A stretch of DNA of 64,000 nt from assembly GCF_900108485.1 (NCBI RefSeq), contig NZ_FNXF01000006.1:62001-126000 (forward strand). The letters run 5' to 3'. This document shows positions 56,513 to 64,000 of this stretch, piece after piece. Origin of the DNA: Rheinheimera pacifica (GTDB lineage Bacteria > Pseudomonadota > Gammaproteobacteria > Enterobacterales > Alteromonadaceae). The notes below the pieces were generated by a model. It saw nothing but the letters and a program-made list of their open reading frames with translations, had not been told where the DNA came from and did not search any database. Within the stretch, counting starts at the first letter, position 1, and each line of letters begins with the position of its first letter. A program made the translations under genes and the position numbers.

Positions 56513-57484
56513 ATGAAAACTGTCACACCACCCACTGATCTTCGTCGCGCTAAAATCACTAAAGCGGTGATCCCCGTGGCCGGTTTAGGAACGCGGATGC
56601 TGCCTGCAACCAAGGCTATTCCGAAAGAAATGTTACCGGTGCTGGACAAACCTTTAATCCAGCATGTGGTACAGGAAGCGATTGCCGCCGGCATGACAGA
56701 AATAGTGCTGGTAACCCATTCTTCAAAAAACAGTATTGAAAATCATTTTGATACCAGCTTTGAGCTTGAGGCCACGCTGGAGAAGCGGGTTAAACGCCAG
56801 TTGCTGGACGAAGTGCGCAGCATAGTGCCAAAGAACGTAACGCTGATTTCAGTGCGTCAGCCGGTTGCGCTGGGGCTGGGCAACGCCATTATGTGCGCGT
56901 ATCCGGTAGTAGGGCACAACCCTTTTGCTATTTTGCTGCCGGATGTGCTGATTGATCAGCATCAGAGTGATCTGAAAGTCGATAACCTGGCGGCAATGAT
57001 GGCGCGCTATAGCGAAACCGGAGCCAGCCAGATTATGGTAGAGCCGGTGCCGCGCAATATGGTCGATCAATACGGTGTGGTAGATCTGCAAGACGTTAAT
57101 TTACGCGCCGGTACCAGTGCAGTGATCAGCGATATGGTAGAAAAGCCCGCTGTGGATGAAGCGCCAAGCAACTTTGCTATTACCGGCCGTTATGTATTGT
57201 CGGAACACATCTGGGATTTACTGGCACATATTACACCCGGAGCCGGTGATGAAATTCAACTGACCGATGCGATTTATCAGTTGTGTCTGCGTGAAACGAT
57301 AGAAGCCTATCATATCGTTGGCAAAAGCCATGATTGCGGCACCAAGCTGGGTTTAATTCAGGCCAATCTTGAATATGCTCTGCAACATGACTTATACGCT
57401 AAGCCTTTGCGTGCCACTATCGAACGTATCTTTGCTGATCTGAACAAAGATAAAAAGCACCTGCATTTGTTGAAGACGGTGTAA
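56513..57484 (+). CDS. galU: UTP-glucose-1-phosphate uridylyltransferase
   Basis: Makes UDP-glucose for polysaccharide synthesis. 323 residues. [28 protein letters not shown] holds the nucleotide-binding loop and catalytic Arg and Lys. [20 protein letters not shown], the [12 protein letters not shown] motif and the late [11 protein letters not shown] are typical. One stretch departs from the GalU norm: [13 protein letters not shown] where E. coli GalU has VRQGLAKGLGHAV, closer to the GalF paralogue. The N-terminal GTR, which GalF lacks, is intact, so I keep GalU. Twelve bases separate it from the WecG-like gene. Confidence 0.88.
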   Translation: MKTVTPPTDLRRAKITKAVIPVAGLGTRMLPATKAIPKEMLPVLDKPLIQHVVQEAIAAGMTEIVLVTHSSKNSIENHFDTSFELEATLEKRVKRQLLDEVRSIVPKNVTLISVRQPVALGLGNAIMCAYPVVGHNPFAILLPDVLIDQHQSDLKVDNLAAMMARYSETGASQIMVEPVPRNMVDQYGVVDLQDVNLRAGTSAVISDMVEKPAVDEAPSNFAITGRYVLSEHIWDLLAHITPGAGDEIQLTDAIYQLCLRETIEAYHIVGKSHDCGTKLGLIQANLEYALQHDLYAKPLRATIERIFADLNKDKKHLHLLKTV

Positions 57485-57495
57485 AGGTGACAAAT

Positions 57496-58284
57496 ATGAT
57501 GCAACAACCCACCCAGATTAAAAAAAGCCAGCCGGTAGCCGGGCTGCGTTTTTGCCTGCTAGCGCAAAACGAGATTGTACAAAGCCTCAAGCAAGTGACG
57601 CCTGCACAGGAACCACTGCGTCTGGTTGTGACAACGAATGTTGATCATATGGTAACCATGCGCCGGCATCATGAATTTAAACACGCCTGTACCAACGCCT
57701 GGCTGGTAACTGCAGATGGCTTTCCGGTTGTGCGCTTGCTTAAGTCTCTTGGCATTGCCACGCCTGGGCGTATTACCGGGGCTGATTTGTTTCCGGCGAT
57801 TTTAGCGGCGTTAACACCGGGCCAGCATGCACCATTTTTTGTCTGCGCAAATGAAGCCACTGCCGCGTATTTACGGCACTGGCTAGCAAAGCAAGGCTAC
57901 AGTACACCTGAGCAACGCGTGTTGGTACCGGAATTTGGTTTTGAAAAAGACAGTGTTTACAGCAACGAGATGCTGCAGAAAATAACGGCCATGGGCACTA
58001 CGCACCTGTTTTTTGGCGTAGGAGCGCCTAAGTCGGAGTTGTGGATGCAGCGCCACCGCGAGCAGCTGTCAGGTATGTACGGCTTTGGTTTTGGCGCCGG
58101 GCTGGATTTTTTTGCCGGTACAGCAAAACGGGCACCGCAGTGGGTGCAACGTGTCAGCCTGGAGTGGTTGTGGCGGTTATTGTCAGATCCGCGTCGTTTA
58201 GCCAAACGCTATTTAATTGATTCATGGGCCTTTGTACGTATTGCTTTAACAGAGTACCGCCTTACTGTGAAGGAGAGCCGCTGA
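57496..58284 (+). CDS. WecG/TagA/CpsF family glycosyltransferase (GT26)
   Basis: 262 residues from the ATG at 57496, which has AAAGG at good spacing; a GTG at 57487 would add three residues. Family motifs: TTNVDHMVTMRR; TADGFPVVRLLKSLG followed by RITGADLFPAIL, which contains the catalytic Asp region; LFFGVGAPKSELWMQRH; and GFGAGLDFFAGTAKRAPQWVQR. GT26 enzymes transfer a sugar to lipid-linked acceptors. The donor is not predictable. The stop overlaps the next ATG. Confidence 0.87.
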   Translation: MMQQPTQIKKSQPVAGLRFCLLAQNEIVQSLKQVTPAQEPLRLVVTTNVDHMVTMRRHHEFKHACTNAWLVTADGFPVVRLLKSLGIATPGRITGADLFPAILAALTPGQHAPFFVCANEATAAYLRHWLAKQGYSTPEQRVLVPEFGFEKDSVYSNEMLQKITAMGTTHLFFGVGAPKSELWMQRHREQLSGMYGFGFGAGLDFFAGTAKRAPQWVQRVSLEWLWRLLSDPRRLAKRYLIDSWAFVRIALTEYRLTVKESR

Positions 58285-59339
58285 TGTCTGCACCTGAGAT
58301 GTCGCTACCAGATGCAATTATTGACTGCTCTCATCTGGGGCGTAAAACCACGGGCATTGAGCGTATTACCGAAGAGCTGTTTTCTGATGAAGCGTTGGGC
58401 GGTTGTCAGGTTGTGCGGTTAAAAGCCAGCAGTATTGGCGGCATGTTGTTTCAGCAATGGTTCGGTATTTTGTATGCCGCGCTTAAGTACCCGAAAAGTT
58501 TGATTATTACACCCGGTTTCCCGCCGTCTATTCTGGCTACACTGTTATTGAAAAAACGCCTGGTGCCTTATATTCACGACGTGTTTTTGCTAACCCGTGA
58601 GCAGGAGCTTAACCCGCGGGCCCGATACTATATGCGGCCTTCATTTGGTTTTGCGGTAAAGCGGCTTAACAGCTTTTTTGTCAATTCACTAAAAACCAAA
58701 CAGGACTTGCAGCAGTTCTGCCAGAGCGATGCGCGCATTATTATGTTACGGCCACAGGTGCGTAACGTTTTTGCGCTGCCGCATAACAGCGGGCGTTATA
58801 GCACTGTTGATTTGAGTAAGCTCAAGATTGTCATGCTGGGCACGGTAGAGCCACGTAAAAATTACACTGCTGCGGTCGCTATTTTTAACGCGCTTAAACA
58901 GCGTCTTGGCGACGGCATTGAGCTACATATTGTTGGCCGGCTTGGTTGGGGCCCGGATGCCCGCTTGCTACAAAACACTGCCGGTGTATTTTGCCGCGGC
59001 TATTTGTCAGCTGATGAGATAAAAACACTGCTCGACAGCGCGACATTTTACCTGTCTACCTCCCATGACGAAGGGCTGGGCTTGCCATTGCTGGAGTTGC
59101 AGTACAGTGGTATTGCCGTGGTAGCGGCAAAAATCCCGGTGTTTGCTGAAGTGCTTGGCGAGTCGGGGCTGCTGGTCGATGTTAGTGATGCTGAACAAGC
59201 TGCGACGCAAATTATTGATTTTTGCAGCGATACTGCGCAGATACAGCAACAAAGTGAGCTTGCCCGGCAAAATATTCAACGCTGGAATGCCTTAGCCGCT
59301 GCAGATAAACAAGCAGCCAGTGTGCTTTTCAGAGAGTAG
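58284..59339 (+). CDS. Glycosyltransferase family 4 (GT-B)
   Basis: 351 residues from the ATG overlapping the previous stop (TGATG); a longer in-frame ORF into that gene is not credible. The N-terminal IIDCSHLGRKTTGIERITEEL is a typical start of mannosyl- or rhamnosyltransferase-like GT4 proteins. YIHDVF follows, and the C-terminal GT1-type domain has IVMLGTVEPRKNYTAAVAIF, VGRLGWG and the donor-site SHDEGLGLPLLELQYSGIAVVA. Donor possibly GDP-mannose, given manC and manB downstream. Confidence 0.87.
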   Translation: MSAPEMSLPDAIIDCSHLGRKTTGIERITEELFSDEALGGCQVVRLKASSIGGMLFQQWFGILYAALKYPKSLIITPGFPPSILATLLLKKRLVPYIHDVFLLTREQELNPRARYYMRPSFGFAVKRLNSFFVNSLKTKQDLQQFCQSDARIIMLRPQVRNVFALPHNSGRYSTVDLSKLKIVMLGTVEPRKNYTAAVAIFNALKQRLGDGIELHIVGRLGWGPDARLLQNTAGVFCRGYLSADEIKTLLDSATFYLSTSHDEGLGLPLLELQYSGIAVVAAKIPVFAEVLGESGLLVDVSDAEQAATQIIDFCSDTAQIQQQSELARQNIQRWNALAAADKQAASVLFRE

Positions 59340-59347
59340 GAGTGGCA

Positions 59348-60376
59348 GTGTTTTATCACGGTATTAATAATTTTCGGGCGTTATCTATTTTTCTGATCGT
59401 GTTTGGCCATTGCTTCTGGATCTCAAACTGGTACCCGGAGCAAACCTGGCAAAACGTTTACTTGTATATGATACCCGGCGGCACGTTCTTTTTTGCCTTT
59501 ATCAGTGGTTTTTTGTTTGCACATCTTAATGTTAGCACATTTCGGTATGCAGATTTTATCGCCAGAAAGTGGCGCAATATTGCATCACCTTATTTATGGA
59601 TATCGGTTCCGGTGATCTGCTTTGCGGTAGTAGTGCAGTATCCCGGGTACTTTGTTGATAGCAACGATGGCTTTTATTATCAGTACCTGTTGCCGTTTTT
59701 TAAGTATTTGCTAACCGGCCGCGTATTTACCGGTTATTGGTATATACCGTTTATTTTGCTGGTGTTTGCTGTTTCGCCGTTGCTGGTAAGGTTTTATTAC
59801 CTGAGCAGCAGGGTGCAACTGATGATGGTTACGGCGTTATTGCTGCTGGCAATGTTTGTACACCGGGCTGAGGATAACCTTAATCCGTTGCAAAGCTTTG
59901 TCTATTTTTTGCCGGTGTTTATGTTTGGTATGGTGTTTAACCGCCATTTTGATTTGCTGCGTGAACGCTATTTATGGTTGCCCTGGTGCTTGCTGCTGGC
60001 TTCTATCCTGTTGTCGGTGTATCAGAGTGCTTATCTGGGTATTGCTCACAATGCACATAAATACTTTTTTACTTATGCCGGCATCGATTTAAAAGTGATT
60101 GAGAAAATCATGCAGGCGGTAGCCATATTGTTATTGTTTGAGCGGCACTGGCAACAGCGCCACCGGCTGGTAGATATGGTTGCATCAGCCAGCTTTGCCA
60201 TCTTTTTTTTACACCCAATTGTGATAGCTGTTTTTAAGAGATTGTTAAATAATACATTTTCTGGTTTTTTGTACTGGCACATTCTTACCCTGGCGGTATT
60301 TTCCGCCACCTTACTGCTGGCCTGGAGCATTAAAAAAGCGCTGGGCTCATACAGCAGGCAGGTTATTGGTTGGTAA
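59348..60376 (+). CDS. Membrane O-acyltransferase (Acyltransferase 3 / OafA-like)
   Basis: 342 residues with about ten membrane helices. The N-terminal [17 protein letters not shown] has the conserved Arg and His of acyltransferase-3 proteins, and FFLHPIV near the C-terminus is also typical. It would acetylate or otherwise acylate a sugar of the exported polysaccharide. Start: GTG at 59348 with GGAG five bases upstream; GTG at 59342 is the alternative. Located between the glycosyltransferase gene and manC. Confidence 0.82.
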   Translation: MFYHGINNFRALSIFLIVFGHCFWISNWYPEQTWQNVYLYMIPGGTFFFAFISGFLFAHLNVSTFRYADFIARKWRNIASPYLWISVPVICFAVVVQYPGYFVDSNDGFYYQYLLPFFKYLLTGRVFTGYWYIPFILLVFAVSPLLVRFYYLSSRVQLMMVTALLLLAMFVHRAEDNLNPLQSFVYFLPVFMFGMVFNRHFDLLRERYLWLPWCLLLASILLSVYQSAYLGIAHNAHKYFFTYAGIDLKVIEKIMQAVAILLLFERHWQQRHRLVDMVASASFAIFFLHPIVIAVFKRLLNNTFSGFLYWHILTLAVFSATLLLAWSIKKALGSYSRQVIGW

Positions 60377-60399
60377 CGTATTATGTTAAAGGAGTTGTT

Positions 60400-61806
60400 A
60401 TGTTTACACCTGTAATTATGGCCGGAGGCTCCGGAACCCGTTTGTGGCCGTTGTCCCGTGGTAATTTTCCCAAGCAGTTTCTGCCACTTACCGGCAAACA
60501 CACCATGTTGCAGCAAACGGTATTGCGCTTAAACGGGCTGGAACATGCCGCGCCGCTGTTTATCTGTAATGAAGATCATCGCTTTATCGCCGCTGAGCAG
60601 GTGCGCCAGCTCGGGCTGAAAAAAGCCGATATTATGCTGGAGCCGGTTGGCCGCAATACAGCACCGGCTATTGCGCTGGCAGCGATGCGCGCCCGTCAGC
60701 AAAACAATGCTGATACGGTGCTATTGGTACTGGCAGCAGATCATGTCATTACTGACACTAAAGCATTTCAGCAGGCAACAGAGCAGGCATTGCCGCTGGC
60801 ACAGGCTGGTAAACTGGTTACTTTCGGTATAGTGCCGGCCAATGCAGAAACCGGTTATGGTTATATAAAGCGTGGCGAGCAGGTGGGTGATGCGTACAGG
60901 GTACAACGTTTTGTTGAAAAACCTGATCTGCCAACTGCGGAGCAATACCTGCAAAGCGGCGAATATTACTGGAACAGCGGTATGTTTATGTTCCGGGCTG
61001 ATGTGTACCTGCAGCAGCTGCAACAGTTCCGCCCGGATATTTACACCGCCTGTGAAGCCGCAATGGCAGAGCAAACACCCGATTTAGAATTTGTGCGTGT
61101 GGATAAAGCCGCCTTTGCAGCTTGCCCGGCAGATTCGATTGATTATGCCGTGATGGAGCGTACAGAGCATGCCGTCGTGCTGCCACTGGATGCCGGCTGG
61201 AATGATGTCGGTGGTTTTGCTGCGTTGTGGCAGGTGTCTGCAAAAGATGCCCAGGACAATGTGCTAAGCGGTGATGTACTGGCACTGGATAGCCATGGCA
61301 CTTACATCCACAGTGATGACAAGCTGGTGGCGGCAGTAGGTGTTGAAGATTTGATCGTGATCAGCACTAAAGATGCGGTGTTGGTGGCACACAAAGATAA
61401 AGCGCAGCAGGTAAAACAGATTGTTAGCCAACTGGCTGAAGCCGGCCGCAGTGAGGCGGTATTTCACCGTGAGGTTTACCGGCCCTGGGGTAAGTATGAC
61501 TCTGTCGATAACGGTGAGCGTTTTCAGGTGAAACGTATTACGGTAAAACCCGGTGCCAAACTGTCGGTTCAAATGCACCATCACCGCGCTGAGCACTGGA
61601 TAGTGGTATCGGGCACGGCCAGAGTTACCATTGACGATAAAGAGCAATTTGTCACAGAAAATCAGTCGGTTTATATCCCCATCACGGCAGTGCACGCGCT
61701 GGAAAACCCCGGCAAAGTGCCACTGGAACTGATTGAAGTGCAGTCTGGCTCTTATCTTGGTGAAGATGATATTGTGCGCTTTGCTGATCGCTATGGGAGG
61801 GCTTAA
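60400..61806 (+). CDS. manC: Mannose-1-phosphate guanylyltransferase / mannose-6-phosphate isomerase
   Basis: Bifunctional, 468 residues, ATG behind AAAGGAG. The N-terminal nucleotidyltransferase has [21 protein letters not shown], the GMP-transfer signature, [16 protein letters not shown], and FVEKPD. The C-terminal cupin phosphomannose isomerase (type II) has [43 protein letters not shown] (metal ligands) and the final [15 protein letters not shown]. Makes GDP-mannose from mannose-6-phosphate together with ManB next to it. Confidence 0.95.
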   Translation: MFTPVIMAGGSGTRLWPLSRGNFPKQFLPLTGKHTMLQQTVLRLNGLEHAAPLFICNEDHRFIAAEQVRQLGLKKADIMLEPVGRNTAPAIALAAMRARQQNNADTVLLVLAADHVITDTKAFQQATEQALPLAQAGKLVTFGIVPANAETGYGYIKRGEQVGDAYRVQRFVEKPDLPTAEQYLQSGEYYWNSGMFMFRADVYLQQLQQFRPDIYTACEAAMAEQTPDLEFVRVDKAAFAACPADSIDYAVMERTEHAVVLPLDAGWNDVGGFAALWQVSAKDAQDNVLSGDVLALDSHGTYIHSDDKLVAAVGVEDLIVISTKDAVLVAHKDKAQQVKQIVSQLAEAGRSEAVFHREVYRPWGKYDSVDNGERFQVKRITVKPGAKLSVQMHHHRAEHWIVVSGTARVTIDDKEQFVTENQSVYIPITAVHALENPGKVPLELIEVQSGSYLGEDDIVRFADRYGRA

Positions 61807-61810
61807 GGCA

Positions 61811-63178
61811 ATGCAAAAAATAACCTGTTTTAAAGCGTATGATATTCGCGGCAAGTTGGGTGAACAACTCAATAACGATGTGGCTTACCGTATCGGCCGC
61901 GCTTTTGGCGACTACCTTAAACCGCGCCAGGTGGTATTGGGTGCAGATGTACGTGCTACGTCAGAAGAATTAAAACTGGCACTGGCTGAAGGCCTGATGG
62001 ATGCAGGCTGTGATGTTATCGATATCGGTATGACCGGCACAGAAGAAGTGTATTTTGCCACTTTTCATCTGCAGGTAGATGGTGGCATTGAAGTGACCGC
62101 CAGCCATAATCCTATTGATTATAACGGCATGAAGCTGGTGCAAAGTGGCGCCCGGCCAATTAGTGGCGACAGTGGTTTGTTTGCTATTCAGCAACTGGCC
62201 GAGCAGGGTGAATTTCAGCAAGTGGAAAAAAAGGGCACTTACACCAAACAATCGGTATTGGATGCCTACATTGAACATTTGCTTGGTTATATCGATTTGG
62301 CCAATATTAAACCGCTGCGTATTGTTGCCAACTCTGGTAACGGGGCTGCCGGCCATGTGATCGATGCGTTGGAACAAGCTTTTGCCCGGCTAAAGGTACC
62401 GGTTAGCTTTATTAAGGTGCATCATCAGCCGGATGCGACTTTTCCAAATGGTATCCCTAACCCGCTGCTGGTAGAAAACCGTGCCGATACCCGTGCTGCG
62501 GTGCTGGAGCATAAAGCCGACTTTGGTATTGCCTGGGACGGCGATTTTGACCGCTGCTTCCTGTTTGACGAGCGTGGCCAGTTTATCGAGGGCTACTATA
62601 TTGTTGGTTTACTGGCCGAGGCTTTTTTACAAAAGCATGCCGGCGCCAGTGTGATCCACGACCCGCGGTTAACCTGGAATACCATTGACTTGGCTATTCA
62701 GGCCGGCGGTAAACCCATACAGTCAAAAACCGGCCACGCCTTTATAAAAGAGCGGATGCGTCTGGAAGATGCTGTATATGGCGGCGAAATGAGTGCGCAC
62801 CATTATTTCCGTGATTTCGCTTATTGTGACAGCGGTATGATCCCCTGGTTGTTGGTAGCAGAGCTAATTTGCCTCAAAGCACAGCCGTTATCCCAACTAG
62901 TGAATGAACGTATTGCCGCATTTCCGTCGTCAGGCGAAATTAACTTTACGCTTAATGATCCTAAAGCTGCTATTGAGCGGGTACTGCAACATTATATTGC
63001 CGGGGCGCTGGTGGTTGACCGCACCGACGGTATCAGCCTTGAATTTGCCGACTGGCGTTTTAACCTGCGCAGCTCGAATACCGAGCCGGTAGTGCGGCTA
63101 AACGTGGAAAGCCGTGCCGATGTGGCATTGATGAGCTATTACACAGAGCAAATAAGTAATTTGCTGGTGGCATCATGA
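61811..63178 (+). CDS. manB: Phosphomannomutase
   Basis: 455 residues from the ATG at 61811 (E. coli CpsG/ManB 456). Converts mannose-6-phosphate to mannose-1-phosphate. Motifs: [14 protein letters not shown]; the phosphoserine loop [13 protein letters not shown]; Mg site [10 protein letters not shown]; sugar-specificity loop [10 protein letters not shown]; phosphate-binding [12 protein letters not shown]. An in-frame upstream extension overlaps manC and is rejected. Its stop overlaps the ATG of the next glycosyltransferase (ATGA). Confidence 0.95.
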   Translation: MQKITCFKAYDIRGKLGEQLNNDVAYRIGRAFGDYLKPRQVVLGADVRATSEELKLALAEGLMDAGCDVIDIGMTGTEEVYFATFHLQVDGGIEVTASHNPIDYNGMKLVQSGARPISGDSGLFAIQQLAEQGEFQQVEKKGTYTKQSVLDAYIEHLLGYIDLANIKPLRIVANSGNGAAGHVIDALEQAFARLKVPVSFIKVHHQPDATFPNGIPNPLLVENRADTRAAVLEHKADFGIAWDGDFDRCFLFDERGQFIEGYYIVGLLAEAFLQKHAGASVIHDPRLTWNTIDLAIQAGGKPIQSKTGHAFIKERMRLEDAVYGGEMSAHHYFRDFAYCDSGMIPWLLVAELICLKAQPLSQLVNERIAAFPSSGEINFTLNDPKAAIERVLQHYIAGALVVDRTDGISLEFADWRFNLRSSNTEPVVRLNVESRADVALMSYYTEQISNLLVAS

Positions 63179-64000
63179 AGATCCTGATAAATCATTTGTT
63201 GGAGCCGGCAAACCGTATTTCCGGCATCAGCAAGTATTTATTCTCGTTACTGGCCGAATTGCTGAAATCCGAGCAGCACCAGTATGTGCTGCTTACCTCC
63301 TGGTCGGAGGAATGTTTGCCGGTAGCGCTGCGCAATCCGGGGTTAACTGTGGTATCGGTACCCTATATTGAGTCTACGCCACGCAACCTGTTACGCCAGC
63401 TTTGGTTAGTACCGCAGCAGATGAAACAACATCAGGCCGATGCCGAATTTAACTGCAACCCCTTAGGTGGTTTTATCGGCAGCTGGCCCAGGGTTACCGT
63501 AACGCATGATCTGTATTTCAATGTATCACCGGCATCTTACAAGCGGCATCATCGTTTATGGTGGCAGTTGTTTTATCCGCTGACGTGCCGCAGCGCCAGC
63601 AAGATTATCTGTGTATCGCAAAATACCTGTAATGATGTGGCGCGTTACTATCCGCAATTTGCCGATAAAACGGTCGTTATTGGTGAAGGGCCTTGCCTGC
63701 CAATACCGGAAAATATCGACAGTGATGTCCAAAAACGTCAGAGTTTTGGCCTTTTTGTGGCCAATGTCTCGCCAAATAAAGGCGCCGATACTCTGGTAAG
63801 GGCGCTGGGGCTGCTGCGCCATAGCGGGCGCAGTATTGAGGTTAAACATGTGGGCGCCGACACTCAGGGCAATTTTGCCCGCTTTGTTGCTGCAATACCA
63901 CATGGGGCGGCACCGGTTTCACTGGGTTACCTAAGTGATGGCCAGCTTAGTGAGCTATATAGCCGGGCGCGGTTTCTGGCGTTTCCGTCACGTTACGAAG
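63175..64000 (+). CDS. Glycosyltransferase family 4, 3' end beyond window
   Basis: The ATG overlaps the manB stop, and the frame is open to the right edge (275 codons visible). Visible features: N-terminal [20 protein letters not shown], the acceptor-domain [29 protein letters not shown], the start of the C-terminal GT-B half [21 protein letters not shown], and LAFPSRYE at the edge, which begins the donor-site E-x7-E motif region. It belongs to the same translationally coupled polysaccharide operon. Donor sugar unknown, mannose plausible. Confidence 0.85.
   Translation, partial: MKILINHLLEPANRISGISKYLFSLLAELLKSEQHQYVLLTSWSEECLPVALRNPGLTVVSVPYIESTPRNLLRQLWLVPQQMKQHQADAEFNCNPLGGFIGSWPRVTVTHDLYFNVSPASYKRHHRLWWQLFYPLTCRSASKIICVSQNTCNDVARYYPQFADKTVVIGEGPCLPIPENIDSDVQKRQSFGLFVANVSPNKGADTLVRALGLLRHSGRSIEVKHVGADTQGNFARFVAAIPHGAAPVSLGYLSDGQLSELYSRARFLAFPSRYE

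Noticed and set aside
61733-61810. In-frame upstream extension of manB into manC
   Set aside because: It overlaps manC by most of its length, and family alignment begins at the ATG at 61811.
61264-61872. 202-residue minus-strand open frame across the manC-manB junction
   Set aside because: Fully antisense to two certain genes; composition rich in His, Phe and Gln with no family pattern.

Overview
The window reads as a chromosomal segment of a gammaproteobacterium of the Alteromonadales/Chromatiaceae type (Rheinheimera, Alishewanella or Arsukibacterium-like). This is inferred from protein similarity and gene order. The fur / fldA-ybfE-DUF2788-ybfF / seqA-pgm block, the pyrD-zapC pair and the msrC-proQ-prc string are gammaproteobacterial arrangements. 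SeqA implies Dam methylation, and the branched-chain dehydrogenase, large NAD-glutamate dehydrogenase and AstE point to an amino-acid-using heterotroph. I found no rRNA, tRNA, insertion sequence, prophage or CRISPR array. Coding density is high.

Layout: 1-5.7 kb holds the end of a DUF349-like protein, asparaginase I (ansA), signal peptide peptidase (sppA) and the divergent 2,4-dienoyl-CoA reductase (fadH). 6-8.6 kb is glycogen synthesis (glgC-glgA). 8.7-14.7 kb is a YdjA-like nitroreductase, fur, a DUF4442 protein, the fldA-ybfE-DUF2788-ybfF operon, seqA and pgm. 14.8-17.3 kb is glgP, preceded by a perfect palindrome that looks like a HexR box. 23-28.2 kb is astE and the branched-chain 2-oxoacid dehydrogenase operon (E1alpha-E1beta-E2). 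28.3-31.6 kb is an unusual AAA ATPase plus Ser/Thr kinase pair. 31.7-35.3 kb is msrC, a small acidic protein, proQ and prc. 35.3-41.1 kb carries an NSS transporter, an NhaC antiporter, pepN and DUF2835. 41.4-48.3 kb is a DUF1302-DUF1329-YCF48-RND envelope cluster. 48.6-56.4 kb is NAD-GDH, pyrD, zapC and a methyltransferase. From 56.5 kb to the right edge runs a polysaccharide cluster (galU, WecG/TagA-type transferase, glycosyltransferases, acyltransferase, manC, manB).

The most interesting locus is 17.4-23.0 kb. A stand-alone tetrapyrrole-methylase-fold protein with the signature motifs of borosin alpha-N-methyltransferases (OphMA/SonM type) is translationally coupled to a GNAT acetyltransferase. 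Two [91-residue small protein + membrane GGDEF diguanylate cyclase] modules follow. The two small proteins align without gaps over about 64 residues, share an LETLG helix, an LEALL helix and a VR-x-K-[IV]-V-C-x-I segment, and end in acidic tails. They look like split-borosin RiPP precursors. Pairing each precursor with its own diguanylate cyclase suggests a link between a backbone-N-methylated peptide and c-di-GMP signalling. That link is inference; the gene order, motifs and duplication are read directly from the sequence.

Metabolically, Pgm, GlgC, GlgA and GlgP form a glucose-1-phosphate/glycogen cycle, without glgB or glgX in view. GalU, ManC and ManB supply UDP-glucose and GDP-mannose for the polysaccharide genes at the right end.
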